Shown here: piece by piece, positions 36,520 to 48,499 of the stretch | Layout: every line of letters starts with the position of its first letter | How positions within the stretch are numbered: position 1 is the stretch's first letter | NCBI GenBank assembly: GCA_032717465.1 | Contig: CM064713.1 | Location: forward strand, 8,913,266-8,977,265 | Source: Coenobita brevimanus | Lineage: Eukaryota; Arthropoda; Malacostraca; Decapoda; Coenobitidae | Reading direction: 5' to 3' | Length of the DNA: 64,000 nt | Notes under the pieces: model-generated | What the model was told of the DNA's origin: nothing | The model's database searches: none | What the model saw: only the letters and a program-made list of their open reading frames with translations | Program-made: the position numbers and the translations under genes

Positions 36520-38720
36520 ATGTACTAAGGTGTGGTATTCCCTGAAACAGGGCTCTACGCACAATCCAACGTTGCATTCAACACACTCGTACCTCGTGTC
36601 TTTTCTCTGAGTGGTTGGTCTTACTTTAGAGTCACTGCATACGTAACAGCTGCACTGGAGTCTAGGATGGTTCAATTGAGGAAAGGGAAGTGACATCCGG
36701 TGAGGCATATGGGAGTCTGGCCAGCAGTTGCGGGGCTGGAGTGGTGGTGGGGCCTGTCCTCTGCATAAATTCGAGAGTATTTCCCGGGACAGCTCCCTCA
36801 CAATCCCCTTGAAGGTCTGTGAGGCACCTGTAGTCAAGGCGTGGAGGTAGTGGCAATTGAGGACCGTGATGTCCAGCAGATGGAAAAATGCATTTTGTAC
36901 CACTTCAATGTGGTCCTGGCACATTCCACATTGGAAATCATGGAGTCTGACTGGTCAGTCTGCCTCATGTTGACATTATTGTCAATTACTAACTCCGGTT
37001 TCCAGACGTGGAGCCTCCTTTCGCTGCAGTAATCCATGGAGTTGGTGTGGTGCATCAGGGGACGGCGTACTGTCGATAGGAGGAAAACTTCCCTGTTGTG
37101 GTTCCATATGGTGGAGAGGATGTTGTTAGCCTTGAAAAAAACCACTTCATTCTTGTCAAGTTTCCTTCCAACACTGACCATATGCCGACAGTTTTTCTTG
37201 ACTATGCCACAGACTTCGGTGTCGTGAAAGTGGAGGTACCAAGTGAGAAGGGGGCTAGTGTATGAAGGTACTCCTCAGTCATGGTCTTCACCACGGCCCC
37301 TGAGAGTCCTATACTCCGATCTTCTGTTATGTCTGTCTGTGTGCCGGTGTACATGACTATGTCTTGCACATAACCAGTCTTATAGTCACACATAACGAAG
37401 ATCTTGAACCCAAAACAGTGTCTCTTGCTTGGTATGTACTGCTGAAAAGAAATATTGGTTCTTCACAACATGAGACTCTCGTCTATGACCAGGTCTATGT
37501 AAGGATAGGAGGATGAGTGAAACTTTTCCCGAAGGTAATCAAAAACCATCCTTATTCTTCTCATTCGATCAGTGTTATTAACATTAGCAGGGTCCTCAAC
37601 ATCGTAAAAGAGGAGGTGGCTCAGAATTTACTGATATCTATTATGACCCATTACCTTCCCAAAGAAAGGTGTGTTTATCATAGGGTACATAGACCAACAT
37701 CCCAGAATTTGTCATTTCCTCACAATACCCATCAAGAGAACCAAGGCAAAAAAGATGAACATCTCACTTGTGGTGACTGGGTAGTCATATTGATGGGAGT
37801 GCCTGCTTGTTGTACCTCCACGGACACTTTGGTGGCGCTGACTGCTAGCAAAAGTGTTTGTTTGTTCCCCTATCCACTCCACAAACTCCTCGCTAAAGTA
37901 CAGTAATGGTGGAAGAAATCCACCCTGGTGGAGCCTGCATGGAGGTCAGGTGCAGTACAGCCAGACCCCCACTCCTCTGTGAAGCAGTGAATGATTTGAG
38001 TGAAATCACTCCCATCTTCCCAATCCCATGACACACTGCCTCGTCTCCATCGTCGCCTTTGTCGGGGTGAGGAGGAGAGGGTGGTGGAGTGGTTGGGGAG
38101 GTGGAGAGTGGCACCCTTCCCCACCCGCACTCCTCTTCCTTCTCCCTTTTCCCTTCCCCTTTCTCTTCCCTTTCCTTCCTTTCCCCACATCATGGGGCTG
38201 TAGGGAGGAAGCACAGGAAGCTTGCAGGGTGAAAGAGGTGCTGGGGAGCAGCTGCTCGCCACCTGCTCGCTCCCAAGTTGCACCACATCCTTGCCCAGGA
38301 GCTGGCTGCCCCCCACCACCACCACTTTCTCTTTCACTCACGCCTGCCCCACCACTCATGCCTTCCCCAGACAAAGCAATAGTCCCATACCTTATCTTTC
38401 TTTTTGCCGCCCCTTCAGCCCCCCGTGGCAAAATCCTCTCCCTCCCCAACCACGAGGGAACACTCCGACCTACTGCTCTGTCCTCGTCCTCATCCTTGTC
38501 CTTGTCAGACCCTTCATCCACAGGCCGGAGAGAGGTGTGTGCATGTGGTTGGGGTCCAGGCAGGCCTTCTCTAGCCTTGAGGTATGTAACATACAGCACC
38601 TTCCTTGGTGACAGTACCTCATCACTGCTGCTCGTTTCTTCGTCCAACGCCATGTAATCTTTGTCCTCCAAATCGTCATTGACTGGGGAATTGCTGTTAC
38701 CTGTGAAGGCATCAAGGGCG
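36520..38720 (-). pseudogene. pB2 transposase, inactivated
   Basis: Same family as pB3. N-terminal acidic and basic disordered region (SSSDEVLSPRK, KGKRKGKGKGRRKR; 38,006-38,671). First catalytic Asp in VIDESLML (about 37,480), followed at once by an in-frame stop where pB3 has Trp. YIPSKRHCFGFKIFVMCDYK follows (about 37,380-37,440). Then a deletion of about 32 bases near 37,257 removes the HVLYLDNW segment that holds the second catalytic Asp and shifts the frame. The C-terminal DITVLNCHYLHALTTGA and the Cys/His finger (CYVCSDS...CVECNVGLC) end near 36,520. Cannot be active. Confidence 0.88.
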
Positions 38721-39015
38721 GCTTGAATTTAGTTGTCGGAGAGACCGCAGTGCACCATGTCTTTACTGGGTCACTTCTAACAGGTCAGTGACCAAGACAA
38801 TGGCATGCGGGGGTCACATGGGGTCGAGGAGTGTCCTCACCTGGCAGTGGGTAGAGGAAGGTCTCCTTCGTATGCCTACCAAAAATCTCTTGTAGAACTT
38901 GATAAATGTGCAAATGACGGACCTCGCAATTGCAGAACATACTGGTACGTCGAAGGGTGTCAGTGTGAATAAAAATTCTGACATACCCATACATTGACAG
39001 GATGCAGCGGGTTAA

Positions 39016-39080
39016 ATTCAGCCATCTGCTGTGCTGGATAATGACTCATCCCGGCTTATGTGCGTACGAATGTTTGCAAA

Positions 39081-39128
<48 letters not shown>

Positions 39129-39410
39129 CCAAAACTGGAAAAAGACTTTTGATGAAACTTGGTAGGAAGGTTAGATTTGGGTTGCAGATGAGCAAATTTC
39201 AATTTTAGGTTGACTGAATTTTTCTAAAGAGGTGTTTTACATCTTAATATGTGTTCCCATTGGGTTTCCAATATGTCCAGGTGGAAGAGGCAGAAGGGCA
39301 TTTTCGTGCAGTTTCATGCGTCTTTGGAGAGAGAGAGAAAGAGAGAGACTGTTGTACATTTACAGTCTGCTGCCTATAGCTTCAATGAAGCAACAAACAG
39401 ATGATTTTAT
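39016..39410. repeat. GT microsatellite and flanks
   Basis: A GT run at about 39,082-39,126 and a short GA run near 39,332-39,347. No gene is recognised. Confidence 0.8.
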
Positions 39411-39419
39411 TCAGCAAAA

Positions 39420-39765
39420 TATTTTGGTAGCTGTGGTAGTGATGGTGGTGGTAGCTGTGATAATGCTTTTTGTGGTGTTATTTGTGGTGGTGGTGCTGGT
39501 CATGGTAGCTGATATGGTGATTGTGGTAACTGTGATGATGAAGGTGGTGGTGGTGGTAGCTGTGTTGATGACGGTGGTGTTGGTGGTATCTGGTTGTGAT
39601 GATGGTGGTGTTGGTGGTAGCTGCGATAGTGGTGGTGGTTGTGGTAGCCATGATGATGATGATGATGATGATAGCTGTGGTGGTGTTGATGGTAGTTATG
39701 GTGATGATGAAGCTGGTGGTAGCTGTGCTGTTTGTGATGGTAGCTGTGATAGTGGAGGCAGTTTT
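39420..39765. repeat. GTGGTGGTAGCTGTGATGAT-type minisatellite
   Basis: Imperfect units of GGTGGTAGCTGTGATG and related trinucleotide-rich steps. The Val-, Met- or Asp-rich frames across it are products of the repeat. Confidence 0.8.
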
Positions 39766-40130
39766 CAGAAACGGTTCTTATTTGGGTAAGTGCTTTGTTG
39801 CCCTATCTGGTCACAAAGCTCTCATTCCAAAGTGAACTATGGTTCAGATACGGCTCTTATTTGGACAAGTGCTGAGCAGCACTATAGGTTAGCAAGACTC
39901 TTGTAATATCCTATGTAAAATATCAGTATCATTTTTATGAGAAGTTTTAAGGCAACTTTTATCAGTACAGATAGAGTGTCTGCCGATTACAGGAGCTTTA
40001 TCGCTAACAGTACCTAAAATATGTGATATTAAGAATGAAAAATAAATCTCACATTCGTTGTCTGGTTGTAGGAGCCGCTCACTGAAGTACCGGACATTCT
40101 TGTCGGTAAACACAGGCGAGACTTGACTGG

Positions 40131-40411
40131 TTGATCTTCAGATAGGTGAAACTGGTGTGGCTGATCTTCAGATGGGTGAAACTTGCGTAACTGATCTTCA
40201 GGTGGGTGAAACTGAGGTGGCTGAACTTCAGAAGGGTGAAACTGGGTGGCTGATCTTCAGGCGGGTGAAAATAAGGTGGTTGATCATCACGTGGGTGAAA
40301 CTGTGGTATCCGTTCTTCACCTGGTCGAAAATGGAGTGGCTGATCTTCAGGTGGTCGAAACTGGGGTCACTGATCTATATATGGATGATTATGGGGTGGC
40401 TGATTATCAGG
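40131..40411 (+). repeat. 30-bp tandem repeat
   Basis: Nine to ten units of CTGATCTTCAGGTGGGTGAA plus a ten-base AACTGAGGTGG-like end. The first steps (40,131, 40,161, 40,191, 40,221) are exactly 30 bp. Units diverge toward the right. No unique spacers lie between them. Confidence 0.9.
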
Positions 40412-40844
40412 TGATCAAATACATTTATTACCGACGTGTTTAACTTTACTAAACTAATGGAAAATTGTTAGGTTTTCTCTCGGTTCTAAGCAAACACGTT
40501 GTAACTCGGCCAAGGCAGTGGCACCTCTTTAACCTGTTTTATTAGAGCGCTGGATGACTAGCTGAGCATTCTATGTACAGATAATTTCAGTCTCAGCCGC
40601 TGAGTACGGCGGGTTGTATAGATCCAACATTTTAAATACTTATGTATATGTGGACTCAGATCCCTATTTCACTTTAAGAGTACGGTAATTGCAAAAAGGA
40701 TGGGCTATAGAAGAATTAAAAAAAACTTTCTACCAGTCTTTAGCCTCTCACCACTCTTAGTCATTCAAGAAGATAAATTCCTTTCACCCTCACAAGGGGT
40801 TGAAGACACCTGGTATTAGTAACTTCTCCAGGTTTCCACTTAGG

Positions 40845-41145
40845 GCGGGGCTATTCAACTGGGGGCCTGCAGGCCAAGTCCGGCCCTTGAGACGTTTTTC
40901 TTTGGTCCTTTGACAGACTTGGAAGAATGCAAATAAAAAAAACATGAAACGGCAAATTTTCATTTTTCTTTTTATTAATTTGCTTAGCTGGAAATGTGAA
41001 AGCAAATTATATATGAATTTTTCGTTTCGATCTATGTATAAGAGTTTAGAGAAAAAAATGGAGCTAAAATAAATGTATAGCCCCTATATCAATCTGAGTT
41101 TCATAATCTGGCCCTGTTCCTAAAGTAGTTAAATAGACCTGACCC
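40845..41145. mobile_element. Possible hAT-like MITE
   Basis: The left end GGGGCTATTCAACTGGGGGC followed by CTGCAGGCC and CCGGCCC resembles the GGCC-rich termini of hAT MITEs. The right end read in complement (CAGGTCTATTTAACTACTTT then GGGCC) is loosely similar. No coding capacity. Tentative. Confidence 0.3.
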
Positions 41146-41816
41146 AGGGGAAGAAACGTCTAGAACTTCCCCCATTCTTCACGAAAGTAGACTAATCTCG
41201 ACACTACATAAGGCGTATGAATGAGTGGGTCTACGAGCTCGTTACTGGCTTGGGAGTTAAATTAGAACAGGGATTCGTGACAATGACAACGGTATCCACC
41301 CCCACTCATTTGCATGAATCCCCTAAAGCTCTACACTGTTTTTAAGGTTACATAGAGAAGATGGTGCAACGAGCCATAATGCCAAAGACTGCAAGCAAGA
41401 TCTCCCATCTTTGAGATATCGAGGGACTCCAGCATAGACTGGCTGGCTGTGGACTTGAGTGCACTATATACTTTCATTGCAACCCATTTTCAGATGATCT
41501 TGAGCACGTAAATCAGCCTCTGCCTGAACCAAAGATCTTGTCGTGCTTCCACAGATCTGTCTGACACATCGGCTACTGACACATCTCGAGCCAATATCAC
41601 TTCCTTAGGAACTGACGTTTCCCCGGGTATTTTATATGACGAAAGCAGTGGTAGCACTGTGAGTAACCCAGAAGGTTGACTTTTTGACACCAGGCAGGAA
41701 GAGGAGTGTATATTACTGTAGCAAGGGTATTAATGAATAACGTACAGGACTATGCAAGGCTGGGTTCAGTTACTGCTTAAATCAGGATGAAAGATGTAAA
41801 GTCATTTTGTGTGTGT
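41146..41816. other. No recognised gene
   Basis: Unique-looking DNA between the possible MITE and the RTE-like insertion. Nothing is supported. Confidence 0.4.
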
Positions 41817-42911
41817 GTAAATGCATTTATGGATTTAGAGAAAGCGTATAATAGAATTGATAGGGAGGCTTTGTGGACTGTTTTAAGATTGTATGGACTT
41901 GATGGTAGGTTACTAAAAGGGGTGAAAAGTTTTTATGTAAATAGTAGAGCGTGTGTAAGAGTGGGAAATGCTGTGAGTGATTGGCTTCCCGTGAGAGTGG
42001 GGCTGCGACAGGGATGTGTGATGTCGCCTTGGTTGTTTAATATTTACATGGATGGTGTTGTAAGGGAGGTGAATGCAAGAGTTTTAGGTGGTCTGAGTCT
42101 GGTAAATGTTGATGGAGGAGAGTGGAATCTGAAGCAACTGCTGTTTGCAGATGATACTGCATTGGTGACTGATTCAGAGGAGAAATTGAGACAGTTGGTA
42201 GAGGAGTTTGGAAGGGTGTGTGAAAGGAGGAAATTGAAAGTAAATGAGAATAAGAGTAAAGTGATGAAGTGTACGAGGTTGATAGATGGTAGGGGGATGA
42301 ATATAGTTTTGAATGGTGAGTTGCTTGAGGAGGTAGATTGTTTTAAATATCTAGGGTCACATGTTGTTGTGGATGGAAGAATAGATGCAGAAGTGAAGTT
42401 TAGAATTAATGAAGTAGGAAAGGTGCTGGGAGGAATGAAAAAAGTGTTTAAATGTCGTTCGCTTAGAATGGATGTAAAGAGAAGGCTGTATGAGGGTGTT
42501 GTGGTACCGACTGCGTTATATGGGGCTGAAACATGGAATATGGGTGTAGCAGAGAGGAAAAGTTTGAATGTAATGGAGATGAGATGTCTGAGGAGTATGT
42601 GTGGAGTGACGCGTATGGATCGAGTGCGAAATGATGAAGTGCGAAGGAGAACTGGAGTTGTTCGGGAGATGGCTGGTAGAGTTGAGCAGAGGGTGTTGCA
42701 ATGGTTTGGGCATATGGAGAGAATGGATAATGAGCGATTGGTGAAAAAGATAACTAGATCTGATGTGAGAGGTGTAAGACTGAGAGGAAGACCACGAATA
42801 GGATGGATGGACAGTGTGAAGAGAGCGCTGGATGCGAGAGGGATGTCTGTTGAGCAAGGAAGAGTGGCTGTGCGTGACAGAAATAAATGGAGAGAAATTG
42901 TGAATGAATAA
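41787..42911 (+). CDS. RTE-like reverse transcriptase, C-terminal 360 residues
   Basis: Open frame without stops. FMDLEKAYNRIDREALW (palm entry with first Asp), VGLRQGCVMSPWLFNIYMDG, catalytic LLFADDTAL, then ERRKLKVNENKSKVM and CFKYLGSHV. The region after RT holds LYGAETWNMG, MRCLRSMCGVTRMDRVRNDE, VLQWFGHMERM and RLRGRPRIGWMDSV, all usual for this LINE type. The endonuclease and RT fingers are missing because the copy is 5' truncated. The first dozen codons, including the apparent ATG, belong to the flanking target DNA, so this is not a functional gene, but its lack of stops suggests a recent insertion. Confidence 0.88.
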   Translation: MKDVKSFCVCVNAFMDLEKAYNRIDREALWTVLRLYGLDGRLLKGVKSFYVNSRACVRVGNAVSDWLPVRVGLRQGCVMSPWLFNIYMDGVVREVNARVLGGLSLVNVDGGEWNLKQLLFADDTALVTDSEEKLRQLVEEFGRVCERRKLKVNENKSKVMKCTRLIDGRGMNIVLNGELLEEVDCFKYLGSHVVVDGRIDAEVKFRINEVGKVLGGMKKVFKCRSLRMDVKRRLYEGVVVPTALYGAETWNMGVAERKSLNVMEMRCLRSMCGVTRMDRVRNDEVRRRTGVVREMAGRVEQRVLQWFGHMERMDNERLVKKITRSDVRGVRLRGRPRIGWMDSVKRALDARGMSVEQGRVAVRDRNKWREIVNE

Positions 42912-43236
42912 GTGATGACGCAGCCCTGAGGGGATATTCTCCCGCATTTGGTCTGATCAGCTAGTCAGGTCAGGTGCGGGTAAGGGGATGGGTCTGTTAT
43001 GATGTGGCAGGGGTAAACCAGTTCTGCTGTCGGGCCCTGCTGTGGATGTCACTGCTTGCATTGCGCAGTTGACCCTTGTGCGGTGTGATGCGGTGAGGAT
43101 CTGTCCGTTCTCCCCTTTGGGGCTAAGATGCGAATGAATGTGTTTGAATGGATGAGTAAATGGAGAGTCGTCCTGTCTCGGCTACCTCCCTTTCCTTGGG
43201 GGAAGCAGCCTTGGTATATAGATAGATAGATAGATA
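41825..43236 (+). mobile_element. RTE-like LINE, 5' truncated, with target duplication
   Basis: Flanked by GTAAATGC at 41,817-41,824 and 43,237-43,244 (8 bp). It begins within the RT domain, has a 3' untranslated region of about 325 bp and ends in a TAGA tail. The same 3' end occurs in the nested copy at 29,041-29,443, which also has an 8-bp duplication. Confidence 0.88.
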
Positions 43237-43244
43237 GTAAATGC

Positions 43245-45020
43245 CTCGACTGATTAAACGAGACCAAGACATAAGATTTTTACATGTCTAACTGTGGTGA
43301 CATATTTTCAGCCCAACTGAAAGAGTGATTATGATGAGAGATCTGAAACCAATTTGGGTATGAGAAAGTGGACACGTATTCAGTGTCTTTAGATTGCCAG
43401 GCATTAAGCAGAATGGAAATGCTCTGGCTGACATTTATGCTGGAAAAGGTGTGACTGTTTTAAAAACTTTTTTTTTTTTTTGCACAAAGTAATACATAGT
43501 TGTACATGGATAGTGTAAAAGAAATTGTAGGGTAGTAGCAGAAAAAAATGTTTAGATATAAGAACAGCCATAGGAATGGGGACTCTGTAGTAAGACTGAC
43601 AGATTTTCATATGTCGGATCCTTAAGGAGGGTAATAATTTCCAATTGTATCCAATCTATGAGACACATTAATTAATTTAATGCTTTAAATCAATACATTT
43701 TAGAAAAGGTACCTCGTGTTGATTGAGATACTGGTAATGAAAGTTACATTCAGCTTCACCACTTCGAAAAGTCTCTCTTAAGCCAAAAAAGCGTAATAAA
43801 AATTTAGAGTAATAATCCCATTTTTAACCTGTTTTAATACTCACGTCACTCCAACGCTTTGTAGCCATTGGTTAATATGCGCATTAATACCCGTTCCTGC
43901 ATTGCTCTCGCAGCTTTTGTATTAACGCCCCTTTTCGCTATCAAGGTCAACCTAGTATCAGCCACCTTACTTCGTCACGCTACTGTACTGTATATTTCTT
44001 TCACACATTTACATGTTTTCAGTCACACGTCCAAGTTATTAATCTCCTCCAGTAATTGTAGTATATCCCCATTCCACAGACCTACACACTATCAGTTCCC
44101 TTTCCTTGTAACAACCATATATTTAACCTTTTCCAGTTCTGCTCACAAACACCTAGAAAACTTTATTCCACTCTGCAAGTATCCAATTCACAAATAATTA
44201 CCATTTCACTTCTCATAGTATTCATTACATCAGCCAATTCAAATGTCATGTAAGCAAGCTTTGTCCCATCTGGTTTCTGACCTATCATTTTTTGTCGATT
44301 GAAAGAAAGTGTTTTTCACATAGGTTGGGGCACTTACCATTCGCGCAGTAAGTGTAGGGCTATGCCTAGGTGACCCTACATTAACTTGCAAGATAAATGG
44401 CTTCCTGCAGATTGAGAATATATTTATCTTGCATATAGCCAAACTCAAGTGTTTACTACATACTGTAAATAAGACAATGTATGGTAGATCAGCGATGGGG
44501 TCAGTGAACCCGTCCAGTAAAGCAACTAATTAAATAAATAAAATCAAATGAAAATTCATATGGTCCAACAGCAGATAAACAAAGACCAGACCAGGGACAT
44601 TCTGCGGATGGCAACATGGAATACTACAGGCATAAAGGATGAAGTAAAAGAAAGTGTAATAGTGCAGGTGCTTAACCCTTAGGCTATGATGGACCTTCCA
44701 GAAGGTCTGTATGCACAGCTGTGACAGAATTTCCAAGTCAGAAGAATTTGTTGTATATTTCACGTTTGATTTACCTCATAACTCTTGATTATGGTTGCCA
44801 AATGGGTCACGTGGATCCCTCCTAGGCTGCAGGAGGTATTGCACCAGTCAGTTTGCCACTAGCCACCATCAAGTGAAAACTGGGCCCAGTGTCTCTCAAA
44901 TACCCCCTTCCATCATCAGCCCAGCCACCCGAGTGACACCACATTATGCGTAGTGACAACCGTGACGGCAATGTTACGGAAGAAAAGGTGGAACTGAGGG
45001 CAAAACTGCCTTAACTGGAG
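43245..45020. other. No recognised gene
   Basis: Contains a T run (43,471-43,481). Otherwise unique-looking, with only short open frames and no domain. Confidence 0.45.
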
Positions 45021-45029
45021 CACTTGATA

Positions 45030-45692
45030 TTGTTTTACTGTACCATGTCTTGCTTTTCCTTACCCTATCTTACCATACCATTCCCTGCCATGTCTTGTCT
45101 TTCCCTTCCCTACCCTATTTTTCCTTACCCTACCCTGCATCTCCCTACTCTACCCTACCTTTCCGTACATTTCCCTACCCTACCTTGTATCTCCCTACTC
45201 TACCCTGTTTTTCCGTAACTAACTGTTATTCCCTACACAAACCTGCATCTTTCTTCTCTACACTGCCTTTCCATACCCTACCCTGCCTTTTCCTACCAAA
45301 CCCTGCATCCTCATAACCTACCTTCATCTCCCTGCTCTACGCTACCTTTCCCTACTCTACAGTTTTTCCCAACCCTAGCCTGCTTTTCCCTATTCCAACC
45401 TGCCTTTCCATACCCTATCCTGTCTTTCCCTATAATCCTTTGGCTTTTCATACCCAACCCTGCATCTCCCTACTCTACCATGCATCTCCCTTTTCTACCC
45501 TGCCTTTTCCAACACTACCCCGCCTTTTCTCACTCTTAGCCGCCTCTCCCTACCCTACCCTACCTTTCCTTACCCTACCCTGCCTTTCCCTGCCATGTAT
45601 TGTCTTTCTTCTACCTTACCCTGCATCTCCCTAGTCTACCCTGCCTTTCCCTGCCATGTTTTGTCATTCCTTATCCTACCCTCCCTTTCCTA
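45030..45692. repeat. Pyrimidine-rich minisatellite, CCTACCCTGCCTTTCC type
   Basis: Some thirty imperfect units of about 20-22 bp with the core TACCCTACCCTGCCTTTCCC and variants with CATCTCCCTACTC. Several plus frames are open because the unit lacks purine-rich stops. Confidence 0.9.
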
Positions 45693-46690
45693 ACACAGAG
45701 GACACACGAATGCTTCGGAAGATTTACCTAAATATTTGTAAAAATCCTGTTGGAGACAATGGCGAATGATACGCCTGTAGTATACACTAGAGAAAGTAAG
45801 CATATTGCTTGGTGTGGATAAGTTTGAAAGGGCGAAGGAGGATGTATGGATTCTCGTATGCAAGAAATGAATGGAGATTATAAGGAGTATGGACAAAGTT
45901 GGATTAAGAGTGTATGGGTAAAAATGAGCTATAGGAATACAAGCATGGGTGACTTCATTTGTGTACGCTCTCACACAAGACTGATTAGCTATAATGCAGC
46001 AGGAGGTCAGTCGCGATGAGCAAGCATGCCTGGAGATGCCTGGGATTGATTTTTTTTTTTTTTTACTGTAGATATTAACACAATAATGAGGAATTTTAGA
46101 ACAGGTACGGTGGTTAGATAGTGAGGGATACACATGAAACTGGATGGTCATAGTAATGCCCTGGGGAACTAACTGCTGAGAGGAGTATAGCAATATCCAA
46201 TAGCTGTAACAGCCTGGAGAACATCCATATGAAGACATGGCGAGGAAAAAGGACTGATGGGAGACAAGTTGGATAAGGGTAAGGCAATGATTGACTGCTT
46301 ATGATTGCATGTGTTGGAGACATTGAAAAAAGTCATATTGGGGGAAGCACCAAAAAATAATTGAATTTGTGATGAAATGTTGATCTGGGGTGAGATGGTG
46401 TTAGAATGGGTGTGAAAGATGCCCAAATTAGTTGGGGATTAAGACAGAGTAGCAAAGGACTGAAGTCAGGTACATTACTTCTATTCAGAGGGAAAGGAGA
46501 ATGGTTTGATCATTATATGATATTTGCGTCCTCGGTATCTTAGGAAAAATATACGATGGAATACGTGTCAACGGAGTTAGGGAGAAACCGAAGAATTAGT
46601 TGCAGAAGAACTCGGGGGGGGGGGGGAGGGGGTGTTGGAAGGGCATTGCGTGTACAAACAACGGTGTACAGTATATTCGTCCTAAGATAT
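45693..46690. other. Unassigned, possible upstream part of RTE relic
   Basis: Purine-rich plus strand with T and G runs (46,050-46,064; 46,614-46,630). It precedes an RTE relic and could be its endonuclease region, but I see no endonuclease motif. Confidence 0.3.
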
Positions 46691-46699
46691 TTAATGGAA

Positions 46700-48240
46700 A
46701 AGCATTTAGAGAAGCATAGGTGTTCGCTGTTCTAATGGATGTGGTGAAAACATATGACAGGGTCGATAGAAAAGGAAAATGGAAGTGGCTACAAATATAT
46801 GGAGTGGATCAGAAAGTGTTGAATACTCTCAAGAAAATGCATGAGGGGGCAACAGGGGCAGGGTGTGTGGAGGAAAAGCTGAGGAGTACTTATTTTTGAA
46901 TACTGGACTGAACAAGTTAATGATGTGTCATGCCTACGGTTTTTCAATATGCATTATATATAGAGGATGCCATAGAAGAACCAAAGTAAGGCAGTGGATG
47001 CTGAAGCGTTCTTGGTGTGAGGATTATTATCTGAATTTTTGTTTGTGGATGATATGTACTGTGTTGGTAGGTGGGGGCATGTGGTAGGTGGGGGCACTCA
47101 CCATCCACTCATTCGATGTAGTGCTGCTGTCGGGTGTCTGCCCTTTCCTCTCCTCCATCCTTCTTTCCTTCCATCCTCTTCTGTTTTTCTTTCCTTCGTG
47201 CTTTCCTCTTCCTTCTGCCTGTGGATGCCTCTACATTGAGTGACAAGCCAAATGGTTTCCTGTACACCAGGAAACCATTTACTACGCTGGGTGGTAACCA
47301 TACAACCAAATTTTGGCGCCTGGTGGGTTAGTGGGTAATTTCAGTGCTCCAGTCCGATTGAGCCGGTGCGGGTTTATATCCAAGGAATGGTTGGTGTTTA
47401 TTGCTCACGTAATGCCACTCAGGGATGAGTGAGGCTGGTCACTCTCATCTTAAATGTCAGGACCAACTTGCCTAGCCCCGGGCTCCAACGCTTCTCATGG
47501 AACAACGTAGGATTGGAGGATGGATGGATGGAATGATAAATGACAATAAGTAGGAACTGCAAGACCTGGTGAATGTATCTAGAAGTGCGTGCAAGGAACA
47601 GAATCTAAGAATGAATGTAAAAAAGAGTACAGTCGTTGACTTTATGGGTGATGAAGTCAGGGAGTGCATAGTGAGGCAGAGTGGTCAGGAAATGGACAAT
47701 GTGAAGTAGGTAGTGTGACGAGCAAGGATGGTATTTTAGACGATGAAGTGCATGAAAAGTTAGAGCAAGGAAGAGTGCACGCAGTTCACTAAATGCAGTT
47801 GAGGAACACGGAAGTGAACATGGATATAACAGTGTTGCTGTACGACAGTTGTGTAATCCCCACTCAGTATGGCAGTAAAGCTTAAATTCTGCTGAAAAGA
47901 CACAAGTCAATCGTTACAAGAATGGAAATAAAGTTATTTGAGCAGAGCTGCAAGGGTACGACGAGAGGCAGAAAAATGAGGACGTGAGGGAGTGTTGTGG
48001 AGGGGATCTGGACGTGATGGGAAGCACTAGATATACAATACCTTGGGTTCATTTAGCCATGTGGCTGAAGAGAGAGAAATTTATTAGATGAATGTATGCA
48101 AGTGAGGTGCAGGAAGGAGGGGAGGGGAGAGACCAATGGTGAGATGGAGGGGTCAGGTGAAAAGGGTTATAAATGAGAGGGGTGTTAGATCGAGAGAAGG
48201 CAGTCTGATGGCAGAAAACAGAACGAAAATGAGGTGATCC
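46700..48240 (+). pseudogene. RTE-like LINE relic split by SINE
   Basis: Upstream of the SINE: FAVLMDVVKTYDRVDRKGKW (about 46,727), YGVDQKVLNTLKKMHEG, and LFVDDMYCVG (about 47,035), which corresponds to the catalytic FADD. Downstream of the SINE the same reading order resumes: LQDLVNVSRSACKEQNLRMN (about 47,550), GSVTSKDGILDDEV and LLYDSCVIPTQYGSKA (about 47,832). Many stops. Confidence 0.7.
47078..47530 (+). mobile_element. Composite SINE-like repeat, second copy
   Basis: Same order as at 20,243-20,765. Box A-like TGGGTTAGTGGG at 47,324-47,335 and box B-like GGTTTATATCC at 47,371-47,381. GGTTTCC...GGAAACC hairpin at about 47,257-47,276. Tail GGATTGGAGGATGGATGG. It interrupts an RTE relic, so it is a genuine insertion. 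The 17-bp stretch before it (GGTAGGTGGGGGCA) occurs twice in tandem. Confidence 0.75.
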
Positions 48241-48499
48241 GTTTAGTGCAAACACCTCCAGGATTTCGGCGTTTTACTTTGGGGGGAAAATGTATAATCT
48301 CCATCCTTAGCACTTTCAACCAGCCACTAAATTCCACAACAATATCCCCATATTTTCACATGTTATTTAAACAAGTTATTTCTTCCTCTCCAGAGCTGTC
48401 ACGGAAAAAAAAATATAACTTTTTTTGGATGATTACAGACGAAAGAAAAAAGACAAAAAATAATAATCCATACACCAGATTACAGACGTCTTCCATTCA

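Larger units (their letters stand above)
35475..39015 (-). mobile_element. pB2: piggyBac element, minus strand
   Basis: Left end TTAACCCACCTCGTCACGG (35,475) and right end GCAGCGGGTTAA (to 39,015). The left end matches the 3' terminal region of pB3 in complement, including a poly(A)-like run next to GGGATTGGGGG. The right subterminal DNA matches the 5' end of pB3. A 3' LINE A fragment is nested at 35,632-36,140. Confidence 0.85.

Noticed and set aside
37870..38657. Plus-strand Pro/Ser-rich frames opposite the pB2 N-terminal region
   Set aside because: They are antisense to the conserved pB2/pB3 N-terminal coding region and share no similarity with anything I know.
39420..39789. Val-rich hydrophobic frame that resembles a membrane protein
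   Set aside because: Produced by GTG/GTA trinucleotide repeats.
40131..40411. CRISPR-like regular spacing
   Set aside because: The 30-bp units are directly adjacent with no unique spacers, and the surrounding DNA is eukaryotic.
42516..42947. 143-codon minus-strand frame opposite the RTE RT
   Set aside because: It is the shadow of the well-supported RT frame on the other strand.
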